DNA of 64,000 bases from Oscillospiraceae bacterium (GCA_017518255.1 JAFWVK010000084.1:25736-89735), one strand, 5' to 3'; positions 17,936 through 26,788 are shown, counted from the first letter of the stretch. Made by a program: numbers and translations. The notes: a model not told the origin generated them from the sequence alone.

Positions 17936-19243
17936 ATGGCAAAGTACTGGAATGCAGACATCGAATGTATGTCTCGCGAGGAAATGAAAAAGCTCCAGAG
18001 TGAGCGACTTGTCAAGCAGGTCAGACATGTCTATGACAATGTTCCGTATTACCGGAACCTGATGGATGAGAAGGGTGTCAAACCGGAGGATATTCAGTCG
18101 GTTGACGATCTCTGTAAGCTGCCCTTTCTCTCCAAGGCTGATCTGCGCGAGGCATACCCCACAGGGCTGCTCGCGACTCCGCTTTCAGAGTGCGTTCGCA
18201 TTCATTCAACCTCCGGCACAACCGGAAAGCGCGTTGTTGCGTATTATACGCAGAATGACGTCGATCTCTGGGAGGACTGCTGCGCGAGAGCGATTACCGC
18301 TGCGGGCGGAGACGAAAACGATGTCTGTCAGGTTGCATACGGCTACGGTCTGTTCACGGGCGGAGCCGGACTGCACGGAGGTTCTCACAAGGTCGGCTGC
18401 CTGACGCTGCCGATGTCTTCCGGCAACACAGAGCGTCAGATTCAGTTTATGCGCGATCTCGGCGCAACCATTCTCTGCTGTACGCCGTCCTATGCGGCAT
18501 ACATCGGGGAAACGCTGCATGATATGGGACTGACGCCGGATGACATCAAGCTGAAAGCAGGCATTTTCGGTGCGGAGCCGTGGACAGAAGAAATGCGCCG
18601 TTCGATTGAGAAATCCCTCGGTATCAAGGCATACGATATCTTCGGTCTGACCGAGATTTCCGGTCCGGGCGTTGCATTTGAATGCGAGGAGCAGACCGGA
18701 ATGCACATCAACGAGGACAATTTCATCCCGGAGATTATCAATCCGGAGACCGGAGAGGTGCTGCCGGAGGGCGAGGTCGGTGAGCTTGTTTTCACCAGCA
18801 TCACGAAAGAAGCGTTCCCGCTTCTGCGCTACCGCACCCGCGATCTCTGCGTTCTCAGCCGGAAGAAGTGCTCCTGCGGCAGAACGCTGATTAAAATGAC
18901 AAAGCCGATGGGCAGAAGCGACGACATGATGATTATTCGCGGTGTCAATGTCTTCCCGTCGCAGATTGAAACAGTGCTGATCGAGCAGGGCTATTCCCCG
19001 AATTATCTGATTGAGGTTGACCGTGTCAACAACACTGATACACTGGATATCAGCGTGGAGATGAACGCAGATCAGTTCTCGGATAAGATGAAGGATATTC
19101 AGGATAAGGAGAAGCAGCTTGCCGGCGCAATCAAGACGATGCTCGGTATCAATCCGAAGGTGCATCTGGTTTCGCCGAAGACAATCACCAGAAGCGAGGG
19201 CAAGGCTGTCCGCGTGATCGACCGCCGCAAGCTCCACGACTGA
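17936..19243 (+). CDS. paaK: Phenylacetate-CoA ligase family protein
   Basis: A 435-residue AMP-forming acyl-CoA ligase. The phosphate-binding loop STSGTTGKRV and the acceptor motif YDIFGLTEISGPG are clear, with the RYRTRDL and FPSQIE segments of the PaaK branch near the C-terminus. It interconverts aryl acetates and aryl acetyl-CoA using ATP. Next to iorAB it may run toward ATP formation from indoleacetyl- or phenylacetyl-CoA, or activate the acids; direction is inference. An AAAGGATG site precedes the ATG. In related genomes an ACT-domain gene usually follows directly; here a lipoprotein gene lies between. Confidence 0.93.
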   Translation: MAKYWNADIECMSREEMKKLQSERLVKQVRHVYDNVPYYRNLMDEKGVKPEDIQSVDDLCKLPFLSKADLREAYPTGLLATPLSECVRIHSTSGTTGKRVVAYYTQNDVDLWEDCCARAITAAGGDENDVCQVAYGYGLFTGGAGLHGGSHKVGCLTLPMSSGNTERQIQFMRDLGATILCCTPSYAAYIGETLHDMGLTPDDIKLKAGIFGAEPWTEEMRRSIEKSLGIKAYDIFGLTEISGPGVAFECEEQTGMHINEDNFIPEIINPETGEVLPEGEVGELVFTSITKEAFPLLRYRTRDLCVLSRKKCSCGRTLIKMTKPMGRSDDMMIIRGVNVFPSQIETVLIEQGYSPNYLIEVDRVNNTDTLDISVEMNADQFSDKMKDIQDKEKQLAGAIKTMLGINPKVHLVSPKTITRSEGKAVRVIDRRKLHD

Positions 19244-19277
19244 CTCAAAATGACCTGAAAAGGACAGGAGGATTGAC

Positions 19278-20276
19278 ATGAAAAGCAGGTTTTTTGCACT
19301 GGCAGCGGCGGTTGTTCTCTGCGCCGGTATGACAGGATGCGGGGAGAACGGCAGCGGCAGTAAAGGCTCAACGCCTTCCGGAACTTATACAAGTATAAAT
19401 GCAACCGCATTTAGTTTTGGCGAATTGAGATCGACACTCAATGAAGGCGGACTGAACAAAATGCTAAGCCAGATTAAAACCGCCGATTATGCTGAAACAA
19501 TCGAATTCAAGTCCCAAAAATTCACAATCACCCCGCTGCACCAAGCACAAGGTTATCGGAGTTACAGCGGTTCTTTCTCAGTGGATGACGGAGAGATTCA
19601 TCTGAAATACAGCTCTGCCCTTGTCTATACAAAGGCAAAAGGCGAATACACAGTAAAAGCTTCAAACAATGAAGATGATCCGGTTGCTTACAAGCTATAT
19701 GATTTGGGTAAATCCGGCGGGTATTATAGCAATATTCTTCCACCTGTCGAAGGAATAAGGAATTCTATTGATTTTAAGGCATATCCGGTCTCATATTTCA
19801 ACGTAAATGAAGGCGGCAAGATGAAGCTCCGCTGCTTTGATGAACTGCTTTGCACAGACACATACGGCTATCAACTGAAAGACAGCTACCGTTACGGCAA
19901 ATCGTTTACCGTCACATTCGATCCGGTCAAAACAATGGAGACCTGCCCCTATTATTTTTTATCGGGTACGGAAAAATCTCAGATTGAGGAACAGATCGAA
20001 CATCGGGCAAATTTCTTCAGGAACGCCTATAAATCAGACAACACAAAAACCACGATCAAATTCTCGAACGGAAAATGGGAATGGAAAAACAGTGAGGGCG
20101 AACTGATTAACAAGGGTACATATCAGGAAAGCTCCAAATATAAGGGGCTGATTGCACTCACGACTACGTCTGACTCCCTCGCGGGAAGAGATGTAAGTTA
20201 CAGCAGTGTAATGCCGCTGATGTTCTATCTGACGGGAAAAGACATTTATTATCCCTGCTTTATCAAGGTAAAATAA
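19278..20276 (+). CDS. Unknown secreted lipoprotein
   Basis: A 332-residue protein with a lipoprotein signal: a basic start, a hydrophobic core and the lipobox GMTGC with the modified Cys at about residue 21, followed by a Gly/Ser-rich linker. The rest has no domain that I recognise. It is rich in Lys, Ser, Thr and Tyr and looks like an extracellular beta-rich domain. The DNA is visibly more AT-rich than the ior and paaK genes around it. It has an AGGAGG ribosome binding site and sits between paaK and the ACT gene, which are normally neighbours, so insertion into an older operon is likely. Confidence 0.8.
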   Translation: MKSRFFALAAAVVLCAGMTGCGENGSGSKGSTPSGTYTSINATAFSFGELRSTLNEGGLNKMLSQIKTADYAETIEFKSQKFTITPLHQAQGYRSYSGSFSVDDGEIHLKYSSALVYTKAKGEYTVKASNNEDDPVAYKLYDLGKSGGYYSNILPPVEGIRNSIDFKAYPVSYFNVNEGGKMKLRCFDELLCTDTYGYQLKDSYRYGKSFTVTFDPVKTMETCPYYFLSGTEKSQIEEQIEHRANFFRNAYKSDNTKTTIKFSNGKWEWKNSEGELINKGTYQESSKYKGLIALTTTSDSLAGRDVSYSSVMPLMFYLTGKDIYYPCFIKVK

Positions 20277-20301
20277 CACAATAAAAAAGGAGGATTCCCT
20301 T

Positions 20302-20736
20302 ATGAACAGCATTCAGCAGATTTCGATTTTTGTTGAAAACGAAACCGGAAAGCTCGCCGAGCTGACCAAGCTGATCGGAGACGCAGGCATTGACCTCTCC
20401 GCGCTCAGCCTTGCGGATACCCGCGATTTCGGAATTCTGCGTATTATCGTGAATAAGCCGGATGAAACCTGCACGCTCCTGCAGGAAAACGGCTGGACGT
20501 TTAAGATCACGCCGGTCATCGGCGTCAAGGTTCCGGATGTTCCGGGCGGCGTCGCCGGCATTCTCGCGACGCTCAGCGAAGCGGGCGTGAATGTGGAATA
20601 TATGTATGCATTCGTCAACCGCACACCCGGCGAAGCCGACACCATTTTCCGCGTTGATGACGAGGAAACCGCACTTTCCGCCCTCCGCAGCGCCGGAATC
20701 GACATTTTGACGCCCGAAGAAGTTTACGGCATCTGA
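20302..20736 (+). CDS. Tandem ACT-domain protein
   Basis: A 144-residue protein made of two ACT domains (about 4-68 and 70-140) and nothing else. The first begins ISIFVENETGKLAELTKLIGDAGI, the second VPGGVAGILATLSEAGVNV. ACT pairs bind amino acids and act as sensors. This type is commonly found next to paaK and ior genes, where it probably senses aromatic amino acids or their products. It ends the operon; no strong terminator was seen after it. Confidence 0.9.
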   Translation: MNSIQQISIFVENETGKLAELTKLIGDAGIDLSALSLADTRDFGILRIIVNKPDETCTLLQENGWTFKITPVIGVKVPDVPGGVAGILATLSEAGVNVEYMYAFVNRTPGEADTIFRVDDEETALSALRSAGIDILTPEEVYGI

Positions 20737-20814
20737 TCCCTTCGGCTTTTTGTGAATAATGTATGAATTCAAAGCGGTTTTCATGCGAAAATGCCGAATT
20801 CTTTTGCCAAACCC

Positions 20815-20843
20815 TTGACAATGCGTGCGGGATTGTGTATAAT
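20815..20843 (+). promoter_or_regulatory. Consensus sigma-A promoter
   Basis: -35 TTGACA (20815-20820), 17-bp spacer, -10 TATAAT (20838-20843); both hexamers are perfect. The start should lie near 20850, leaving about 90 nt of leader before the zinc-ribbon gene, in which CAGTTCC and GGAGCTG form a short hairpin. Confidence 0.92.
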
Positions 20844-20941
20844 ATAAGCATGGACAGTTCCGCGCGGAGCTGATAAGAGACTGTTGCTGCCGGTAAATTG
20901 TGTTCTGGCAATTTTCCTGCACGGATGGGAGTGTGTGATTC

Positions 20942-21382
20942 ATGGGCATCTTTGGTAAGTTCAGCGATATGGGCAGAGGTGTGAGTGAGAAAGTTTCCAA
21001 TGTTTCGGAGGTCAGCAATCTGAAACGAAAAATCCTCTATGAAGAGGAGCGCATCGTTGAGATTTTTGCAGATCTCGGCAAGAAATACTATAAAAATCCG
21101 GATGAGGACCCGGCAGTGTTCCGTGCATTGTGCGACGACATTGATACCCGCCGCCGCCGTATCAAGAAAATGAAATTTGAGCTGAATACGCTCCGCGGAT
21201 ATAAAATGTGTCCGAAGTGTGATGCGGAAAACAGCGAGAAAAATATCTTCTGCGGTGTCTGCGGTGCAAGACTGCCTGACCCGGAGGACGAGGATTTTAC
21301 ATCTCTCGAAGAGAACGATTACTACACCGAAACCAGCAATCAGTTCTTCAATGCCGACAGTACCGGTAATATCGGTATCTGA
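20942..21382 (+). CDS. Small zinc-ribbon protein of unknown function
   Basis: A 146-residue soluble protein. Residues about 25-85 are helical and highly charged and likely form a coiled coil. A CPKCDAEN...FCGVCG zinc ribbon lies at about 92-113, followed by an acidic tail. No known enzyme motif is present. Many clostridia carry such short helical zinc-ribbon proteins of unknown role. It is a single-gene transcript: a perfect promoter upstream and a strong terminator right after it, which suggests steady, high expression. Confidence 0.85.
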   Translation: MGIFGKFSDMGRGVSEKVSNVSEVSNLKRKILYEEERIVEIFADLGKKYYKNPDEDPAVFRALCDDIDTRRRRIKKMKFELNTLRGYKMCPKCDAENSEKNIFCGVCGARLPDPEDEDFTSLEENDYYTETSNQFFNADSTGNIGI

Positions 21383-21403
21383 CGAAAAAGAATGTTTTTA
21401 CGG

Positions 21404-21433
21404 AAGCCGCAGCTTTATGCTGCGGCTTTTTTT
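21404..21433 (+). terminator. Hairpin terminator after the zinc-ribbon gene
   Basis: A stem of AGCCGCAGC (21405-21413) and GCTGCGGCT (21419-21427), 5-nt loop, then seven T. It separates this gene from the spoIIIA operon. Confidence 0.92.
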
Positions 21434-21497
21434 GCTTCTAATCCTGTCCGCTGCGGCATATGATTAGACAAGTCCACAGAAAGGCGGCAGATTGATT

Positions 21498-22430
21498 ATG
21501 CAAATATCATCGGCATTCAGGCAGGTGCTTCCCTATTTTCCTTTGCAGCTGCAAACCGCATTGCGCAGAATACCTGAAGAACAGGCTGTTCAGATTCAGG
21601 AAATCCGTCTGCGAATCGGCAGAAATCTGCATATTGTGACGCAGGGAACAGAGCGTGTTGTGACACAGGAAGGTGCTTTTGCATCAGAGCCGGCTGACGG
21701 GCTGCGGATATCCCGTCAGCTGATGGATACGGTTTTCCAGAATCTTTCCTCTCATTCGATGCACAGTGTGCTCGGAACGGTCAGGCTCGGATTTATTACT
21801 GTCGCAGGCGGGAGCAGGGCAGGCATTTGCGGTACGGCAGTCATGCAGCAGACAAGCCTTGATTCCCTTCGGGCTGTCAGCGGAATCAATCTCCGGATTG
21901 CTTCAGAGCGAATCGGGTGTGCGGATGCTCTGATTCAGCGGCTCGGCGGTATACAGTATCTCGGCGGAATATTGCTCGCCGGTCCTCCGTCATCCGGAAA
22001 GACAACGCTTTTACGGGATATTGCAAGAATTCTCGGGGAGAGATACCGTGTCAGTTTACTGGATGAACGCGGCGAACTGGCGGCTGTTTCAAACGGTGTT
22101 CCGCAGTATTCGGTCGGAATTCAGACCGATGTATTTGACGGATATCCGAAGGCACAGGCAATTTCAATTTCTTTGCGTGTGATGTCTCCGCAATATATTA
22201 TTTGTGATGAGATCGGAAGTGAAGCTGAGACTGAGGCAATGCTGCAATCTCTGCATACAGGTACATCGTTTATTGCATCGGCTCATGCAGGTTCTGCTGA
22301 CGAGCTGTACCGCAGACCGCAGCTTCGTTTGCTGTTTCAGTCCGGAGTATTTCATACTGTTGTCATGCTGCATTCAGGCGCAGAATGCGGAGCAGTTGCC
22401 GCTGTTGTGCCGGTCAGGCAGGCAGGATGA
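21498..22430 (+). CDS. spoIIIAA: Stage III sporulation protein AA (secretion-type ATPase)
   Basis: A 310-residue ATPase of the secretion ATPase superfamily, with the Walker A motif GPPSSGKTT at 162-170. It powers the SpoIIIA-SpoIIQ channel between mother cell and forespore. The ATG at 21498 is chosen over a TTG at 21492 as it lies 10 nt after the AAAGGCGG site. A possible sigma-E type -10, CATATGAT at 21457-21464, lies upstream, but no convincing -35 was found. Its stop overlaps the start of spoIIIAB. It opens a complete eight-gene spoIIIA operon, so the organism probably sporulates or did so recently. Confidence 0.93.
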   Translation: MQISSAFRQVLPYFPLQLQTALRRIPEEQAVQIQEIRLRIGRNLHIVTQGTERVVTQEGAFASEPADGLRISRQLMDTVFQNLSSHSMHSVLGTVRLGFITVAGGSRAGICGTAVMQQTSLDSLRAVSGINLRIASERIGCADALIQRLGGIQYLGGILLAGPPSSGKTTLLRDIARILGERYRVSLLDERGELAAVSNGVPQYSVGIQTDVFDGYPKAQAISISLRVMSPQYIICDEIGSEAETEAMLQSLHTGTSFIASAHAGSADELYRRPQLRLLFQSGVFHTVVMLHSGAECGAVAAVVPVRQAG

Positions 22431-22921
22431 TGAGACTGACCGGTGCGATGCTGCTTCTGGCAGCAAGTATGATGTGCGGATGCTTTGCTGCGGCACGGCT
22501 GAAAAAGCATGTTCATGAAATTCAGAAACTGATTCAGCTGACGGATTCCATGATGACACAGTTGCAGAGCAGTCTGCCCTTTATTTCAGATCTGCTCCCG
22601 CAGCTTGCCGATAATCCGGCATACCGTGATCTTCATTTTCTGCGTTCGGCAGCGGATCATGCAGACTGTTTTCCTTCGAGCTGGGAAGAAGCAGTGGAAG
22701 AAGATCCTGAGCTGACGCCGGAAATGCGTGAAATCCTGCTGACGGTCGGACAAACCCTCGGCAGTACAACACTTGAAGGGCAGATTTCCGCACTGCGGCT
22801 CTGTCAGTCCCAGCTGATATCGCTGCGGGAGCAGGCAAAGACGTGCAGTATGCAAAAGGGCACTCTTTTCCGCAGCATGGGACTGCTGTGCGGTATTTTT
22901 CTCGATATACTTCTACTATAA
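22427..22921 (+). CDS. spoIIIAB: Stage III sporulation protein AB
   Basis: A 164-residue protein with one N-terminal membrane segment (about 1-18) and a helical GspF-like domain facing the mother-cell cytoplasm. The MLLLAASMMCGCFAAARLKKHVHEI start and the C-terminal hydrophobic end fit the family. The start ATGATGA overlaps the spoIIIAA stop. It is a platform component of the SpoIIIA secretion-like complex. Confidence 0.9.
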   Translation: MMRLTGAMLLLAASMMCGCFAAARLKKHVHEIQKLIQLTDSMMTQLQSSLPFISDLLPQLADNPAYRDLHFLRSAADHADCFPSSWEEAVEEDPELTPEMREILLTVGQTLGSTTLEGQISALRLCQSQLISLREQAKTCSMQKGTLFRSMGLLCGIFLDILLL

Positions 22922-22939
22922 TGAACGGAGCGGTTCTGT

Positions 22940-23137
22940 ATGGATATCGACCTGATCTTTAAGGTTGCGGGAATCGGCATTATTGTTGCTGTTCTGAATC
23001 TTGTTCTGAAACGCGCAGAACGTGAAGAGCAGGCAATGCTGACAACTCTGGCGGGTCTGATTGTGGTTCTGATGCTGATTATCAGTGAAATTCAAAAGCT
23101 GTTTGATACGGTTAAAACGGTGTTTGGCTTATGGTGA
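22940..23137 (+). CDS. spoIIIAC: Stage III sporulation protein AC
   Basis: A 65-residue membrane protein with two hydrophobic segments (about 5-23 and 35-50) joined by the polar loop KRAEREEQA, as usual for SpoIIIAC. Members form part of the membrane core of the feeding-tube channel. Its end overlaps the spoIIIAD start. Confidence 0.93.
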   Translation: MDIDLIFKVAGIGIIVAVLNLVLKRAEREEQAMLTTLAGLIVVLMLIISEIQKLFDTVKTVFGLW

Positions 23138-23529
23138 CAACGGTTCAGATCGCCGGAATGTCTCTGACTGCGGTACTGCTTGCAAAGCTTTTGGAGCGAT
23201 ATGCGGCCGAGCAGGCACTGCTCCTGACGCTTTTGCTGGGAACACTTCTGACCGGCGCCGGTGTTCTTGCACTGATGCCGGTAATCAATCAGATTGATGT
23301 CCTGATGGAACATGCCGGACTCAGTGCCTCAGAAACAGCGAGCATCGGGAAAGCAATCGGGATTTGCTGTGTGACGCAGCTAGCCGCCGATGTGTGTAAA
23401 GATGCGGGGGCATCCGCGCTTGCAACGGGCGTTTTGCTGACAGGAAAAGCTGCACTTCTGCTGCTGATTCTTCCGTTAATCGAACCGCTGCTTTCTTTGA
23501 TGCAGGAGGTGATAGATTGCGTTTCCTGA
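23131..23529 (+). CDS. spoIIIAD: Stage III sporulation protein AD
   Basis: A 132-residue membrane protein with four hydrophobic segments. It is related to SpoIIIAC in its first half (KLLERYAAEQALLLTLLLG) and carries an extra helical pair. Part of the SpoIIIA membrane core. It overlaps spoIIIAC by 7 nt and spoIIIAE by 13 nt, so translation is coupled. Confidence 0.93.
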   Translation: MVTTVQIAGMSLTAVLLAKLLERYAAEQALLLTLLLGTLLTGAGVLALMPVINQIDVLMEHAGLSASETASIGKAIGICCVTQLAADVCKDAGASALATGVLLTGKAALLLLILPLIEPLLSLMQEVIDCVS

Positions 23530-24656
23530 TAAAAGCCGGTTTATTTACGGTTCTTTTCCTCGTGATGATGCATCTTTTCGGGATGAACTGTTTTGCAGAT
23601 ACTTCGATTCCGGAGGGTATTGCGGAAACTTTGCATGAAACCGATCTTGAAATACCATCTGATACGCAGGATGCACTTTCGGATTTCGGGGTGAGTGTGG
23701 AAGAACCGGAATCGGTCTTGTCTTTATCTCCGTCCGATTATCTGCATCATTTCACTGGTACACTGAAAAAGGAGCTGCGTGCGCCGTTTGTGCTGCTGTT
23801 TTCACTGCTTTCCCTGACGCTGCTGTCTTCTCTGCTCAGCGGACTGGGTGATACGGTATCCGACAGCGGAATGCGGCGGCTCGTTGAGATGCTGTGTGCC
23901 ATTGTCTGTACAGCCGGCGCAGCGAAACCGTTATGTACCTGCTTAGAAAGGACAGCTTCGACACTGGAAAACGGACAGGCGTTTATGCTGAGTTTTATTC
24001 CCGTGTTTTCTGCGTTTCTTGCAGCAGGGGGACATGTCGCAAGCGGTGCAACCTATCAGCTTTTTATTTTATTTTTAACAGAAACGGTCATGCAGATTGC
24101 AAACAGTTTTCTGTTTCCGCTTCTGCAAATGTCGGCTGCTATCGGAATTGCCGATGCCATACACCCGGAACTTCGGCTCGGAGGATTTGTCTCAGGCTTC
24201 AAAAAGATCATCACCTGGACTTTGGGGACGTTTATGGCACTGTTTTCGGCGCTGCTGTCCGTCCGGAGCTTTGTTGCGGTTTCGGCGGATTCTCTTGCAT
24301 CAAAGTCGGTCAAGCTTCTTTCTTCATCGCTGATTCCGATTATCGGCGGCGCTGTCTCGGATGCCTACGGAACGGTGCAGGGGAGTATCCGCCTTGTCCG
24401 GAACGGAACCGGAGCTGCCGGAATTCTGATTATACTCTGCATGATTATGCCTGCGCTGGTTTCGCTGATTCTGTTTCGTGCAATTTTTGCATTTTCTGGC
24501 GTTTTTGCGGAAATTGCGGGAACGAAATCACTTTCCGCACTTTTTCAGAATATACAGTCTGTCCTTTCTGCGGCTTTTGCGCTGCTGATCTGTTTTTCAC
24601 TGATGCTGATTTTTTCCTGTGCAGTAATGCTGCTGTTAACGGGCGGCTCAAATTAA
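23517..24656 (+). CDS. spoIIIAE: Stage III sporulation protein AE
   Basis: A 379-residue polytopic protein with an N-terminal signal-like segment, an extracytoplasmic region of about 60 residues and then some seven membrane helices. It is the largest integral membrane part of the SpoIIIA channel. The start is a TTG at 23517, supported by the strong site AGGAGGTGAT 3-4 nt upstream and by overlap with spoIIIAD. Confidence 0.92.
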   Translation: MRFLIKAGLFTVLFLVMMHLFGMNCFADTSIPEGIAETLHETDLEIPSDTQDALSDFGVSVEEPESVLSLSPSDYLHHFTGTLKKELRAPFVLLFSLLSLTLLSSLLSGLGDTVSDSGMRRLVEMLCAIVCTAGAAKPLCTCLERTASTLENGQAFMLSFIPVFSAFLAAGGHVASGATYQLFILFLTETVMQIANSFLFPLLQMSAAIGIADAIHPELRLGGFVSGFKKIITWTLGTFMALFSALLSVRSFVAVSADSLASKSVKLLSSSLIPIIGGAVSDAYGTVQGSIRLVRNGTGAAGILIILCMIMPALVSLILFRAIFAFSGVFAEIAGTKSLSALFQNIQSVLSAAFALLICFSLMLIFSCAVMLLLTGGSN

Positions 24657-24669
24657 GAGGGGTGATTAT

Positions 24670-25131
24670 TTGGGTATGCTTCGGAGTGCGGTTCTCTGCG
24701 GATGCTTTGCATCTGTTGCGTTTTCCCTTGCTGAGGGAATCCTTCCGCTGGAGCGGTTTCAGAAGCAGATCCGGCTTCTGATTACCGTATTGCTGCTATC
24801 TGTGCTGCTGCGGCCGGTTCTGCATCTGAAAGATGCAGAACTTTCAATACAGGATGCAGACGTCAACCCACAGACAGAAACACTGACAGCATCATTAAAG
24901 CAGGCACAGGAATCGGCAGTTTCAGAGAGTATATGCAACGCGCTGAACCGGGCTTTGTCTGAAAAAAATATTGCATGTACGGTTTCTGAATGCAGTCTGC
25001 ATATTGATCCGGATAACAGCATAATAATCAATGAGGTTGTAATAACAGGAAATGTGCAGACAGGAACCGTTTATCTGAGAGAATGGCTGGGAACGGAAGT
25101 GAAAATCCGGGAGGGAGGCAGCAGCGGATGA
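24670..25131 (+). CDS. spoIIIAF: Stage III sporulation protein AF
   Basis: A 153-residue protein with two N-terminal membrane helices (about 5-22 and 32-50) and a C-terminal soluble ring-building-motif-like domain. TTG at 24670 is used here because GAGGGGTG lies 5 nt upstream; an ATG two codons later is also possible. Its stop overlaps the spoIIIAG start (ATGA). Confidence 0.88.
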   Translation: MGMLRSAVLCGCFASVAFSLAEGILPLERFQKQIRLLITVLLLSVLLRPVLHLKDAELSIQDADVNPQTETLTASLKQAQESAVSESICNALNRALSEKNIACTVSECSLHIDPDNSIIINEVVITGNVQTGTVYLREWLGTEVKIREGGSSG

Positions 25132-25673
25132 AGGAATACGTAGAAAAGATCAAAAAAATCTTTCAGGGAGAAAAAGGTTTGCGATTGATTGTCATACTCG
25201 GGCTGACAGGAATGGCGCTGATTCTTTTCTCAAGTTTTCCGTCAAAAAAGGAATCCCAAAAGCAGCAAAATAAAACAGCAGTTTTCTCAGCCGATAACTC
25301 TCCGGCAGCCGATCAGTACCGGATTTCGCTGGAAAAAAGGCTGACGGAACTGCTTTCAAAGATGGACGGAATCGGCAAAGCCGAAGTTATGATTACGCTG
25401 AGCGGAAGTGCAGAGCAGATTTATGCAGAGGAGGTGAGATCGTCAAAGAGTGATCACAGCGACCAGAAGGAGGCGACCTATGTGATTACGAAGTCAGGCG
25501 GAAATGAATCCGCGCTGGTATCTGAAACCAGATACCCCGCAGTGATCGGCGCTGTGATTCTGTGTTCATCAGGAGACAGGGCAGTGATTCGCGAAAAAGT
25601 TAGCAGGGCTGTTTCAACGGCTCTCGGAATACCGGCATCCAGTGTGTTTGTCGGGAAATCCGGTACATACTGA
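25128..25673 (+). CDS. spoIIIAG: Stage III sporulation protein AG
   Basis: A 181-residue protein with one membrane segment (about 23-40) and a C-terminal ring-building domain that forms a large ring in the intermembrane space of the sporulating cell. The start at 25128 follows GGGAGGGAGG and overlaps the previous stop; a frame 15 codons longer would lack a site. The DGIGKAEVMITL segment is typical. Confidence 0.9.
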   Translation: MKEYVEKIKKIFQGEKGLRLIVILGLTGMALILFSSFPSKKESQKQQNKTAVFSADNSPAADQYRISLEKRLTELLSKMDGIGKAEVMITLSGSAEQIYAEEVRSSKSDHSDQKEATYVITKSGGNESALVSETRYPAVIGAVILCSSGDRAVIREKVSRAVSTALGIPASSVFVGKSGTY

Positions 25674-25686
25674 AAGGAGAAGCGTT

Positions 25687-26286
25687 ATGAAGAAACCAAC
25701 ATTGATTATCGGGAAAAAACAGATTGTTCTGAGTCTGCTGACGCTGGTTCTCGGCGCGGCGGTTTATCTGAATTATGTCCTTGCGGGCGGGAGGGGACTT
25801 CTGACTGCGCAGTCAGGTATACCGGCTTCGGAGCAGTCAGCAGCAGCGGGTGCCGATGACCTTTCCGGCTACGGCACGGCGGAAATGGTCAGCGTGTCTC
25901 CGGGAAAGTCCGATTACTTTGCACAGGCTAGACTGGACAAACAAAACAGCCGCGACCGTGCCGTTCAAACGCTCCAGAGCATCATCGGCGGCGGTGATCT
26001 CAGCAATGACGAAATGGTGACCAATGCGATTGATGCTGTGAATATGTCGAAGCTGATTGCAAGTGAAAATGTGATAGAAAGCCTGATTCTTTCCCAGGGA
26101 TATTCCGACTGCGTGGTGTATCTCGACGGTCAAAGTGCAAAAGTCGTTGTGGAAAGCCCCGGTCTGGATGCCGCACAGGCAGCAGCAATCAAGGATATTA
26201 TCCTGACGGAAACGGCTGTTCCCGCAGAGGGAATCCGGATTTTTGAGGTTTCCGATGAAAAACAGCCTTCTGTGACAGACGAATGA
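25687..26286 (+). CDS. spoIIIAH: Stage III sporulation protein AH
   Basis: A 199-residue protein with one N-terminal membrane helix (about 12-30), a Ser/Ala/Gly-rich linker and a C-terminal YscJ/FliF-like domain (about 85-190: DNEMVTNAIDAVNMSKLIASENVIESLI). In the model system it binds SpoIIQ across the septum; no spoIIQ is in this window. ATG 25687 follows AAAGGAGAAG. Confidence 0.92.
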   Translation: MKKPTLIIGKKQIVLSLLTLVLGAAVYLNYVLAGGRGLLTAQSGIPASEQSAAAGADDLSGYGTAEMVSVSPGKSDYFAQARLDKQNSRDRAVQTLQSIIGGGDLSNDEMVTNAIDAVNMSKLIASENVIESLILSQGYSDCVVYLDGQSAKVVVESPGLDAAQAAAIKDIILTETAVPAEGIRIFEVSDEKQPSVTDE

Positions 26287-26328
26287 GCTTTTTTTGCAAA
26301 AAAGAATGATTTTTTTTTCAAAAAAAGG

Positions 26329-26357
26329 TTGTGCGAAACGGAAAAATCTGATATAAT
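26329..26357 (+). promoter_or_regulatory. Sigma-A promoter before the Asp23 gene
   Basis: -35 TTGTGC (26329-26334), 17-bp spacer, -10 TATAAT (26352-26357). It uncouples the housekeeping block from the sporulation operon. Confidence 0.8.
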
Positions 26358-26374
26358 AATAAAGTATGGGTGCA

Positions 26375-26408
26375 GACAGGCGGCAGAACGGAATTCTGCC
26401 GTCCTGTC
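26375..26408 (+). ncRNA. Stable hairpin in the leader of the Asp23 gene
   Basis: GACAGG (26375-26380) pairs with CCTGTC (26403-26408), and inside it GGCAGAA (26382-26388) pairs with TTCTGCC (26394-26400), leaving a 5-nt loop. It begins about 10 nt after the expected transcription start and lacks a T-run, so it is more likely an RNA-stability or regulatory element than a terminator. Confidence 0.5.
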
Positions 26409-26437
26409 GGGTTGTTTCATCTGAGGAGGTTACAAAT

Positions 26438-26788
26438 ATGAGCAATGATTATCCCAAGAAAGCAGCTTCGCATGGCGTAGTCCGGATTTCAGAAAATGTA
26501 ATTCGTTCGATTGCCGCGGTTGCCGCAAAGGAGATTGACGGCATTTCCGGCCTTGCGGAGAAAAGAAACGGAATTGCCGGATTGTTCTGTCCTTCTGAAC
26601 CGGTAAAGGTTCAGGTTGTCAACGATATGATCGAAATAACGGTTCGTGTGATTCTGGAGGAAGGCGTTCGGCTGATGAACGTCGCCGAGCAGGTTCAGCA
26701 GAATATTAAGAGTAATATTCAGAATATGACCGGTGTGATTGTATCAAAGGTTCACGTAATTGCAGTCGGTATTGCATTTGATGCATAA
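26438..26788 (+). CDS. Asp23/Gls24 family envelope stress protein
   Basis: A 116-residue protein of the Asp23/Gls24 family (also called YloU/YqhY type). The opening HGVVRISENVIRSIAAVAAKEIDGISGL and the later INVAEQVQQNIKSNIQNMTG-like segment are diagnostic. Members are membrane-associated or linked to lipid synthesis balance; the exact role is unknown. ATG 26438 follows GAGGAGG. In related genomes it stands between spoIIIAH and nusB, as here. Confidence 0.92.
   Translation: MSNDYPKKAASHGVVRISENVIRSIAAVAAKEIDGISGLAEKRNGIAGLFCPSEPVKVQVVNDMIEITVRVILEEGVRLMNVAEQVQQNIKSNIQNMTGVIVSKVHVIAVGIAFDA

Noticed and set aside
20700..20760. Possible terminator after the ACT gene (CCGAAG/CTTCGG)
   Set aside because: Six base pairs with a loop of over 20 nt are too weak.
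26287..26328. T- and A-rich palindrome after spoIIIAH as a terminator
   Set aside because: The stem is only A-T pairs, so stability is doubtful; left unannotated.
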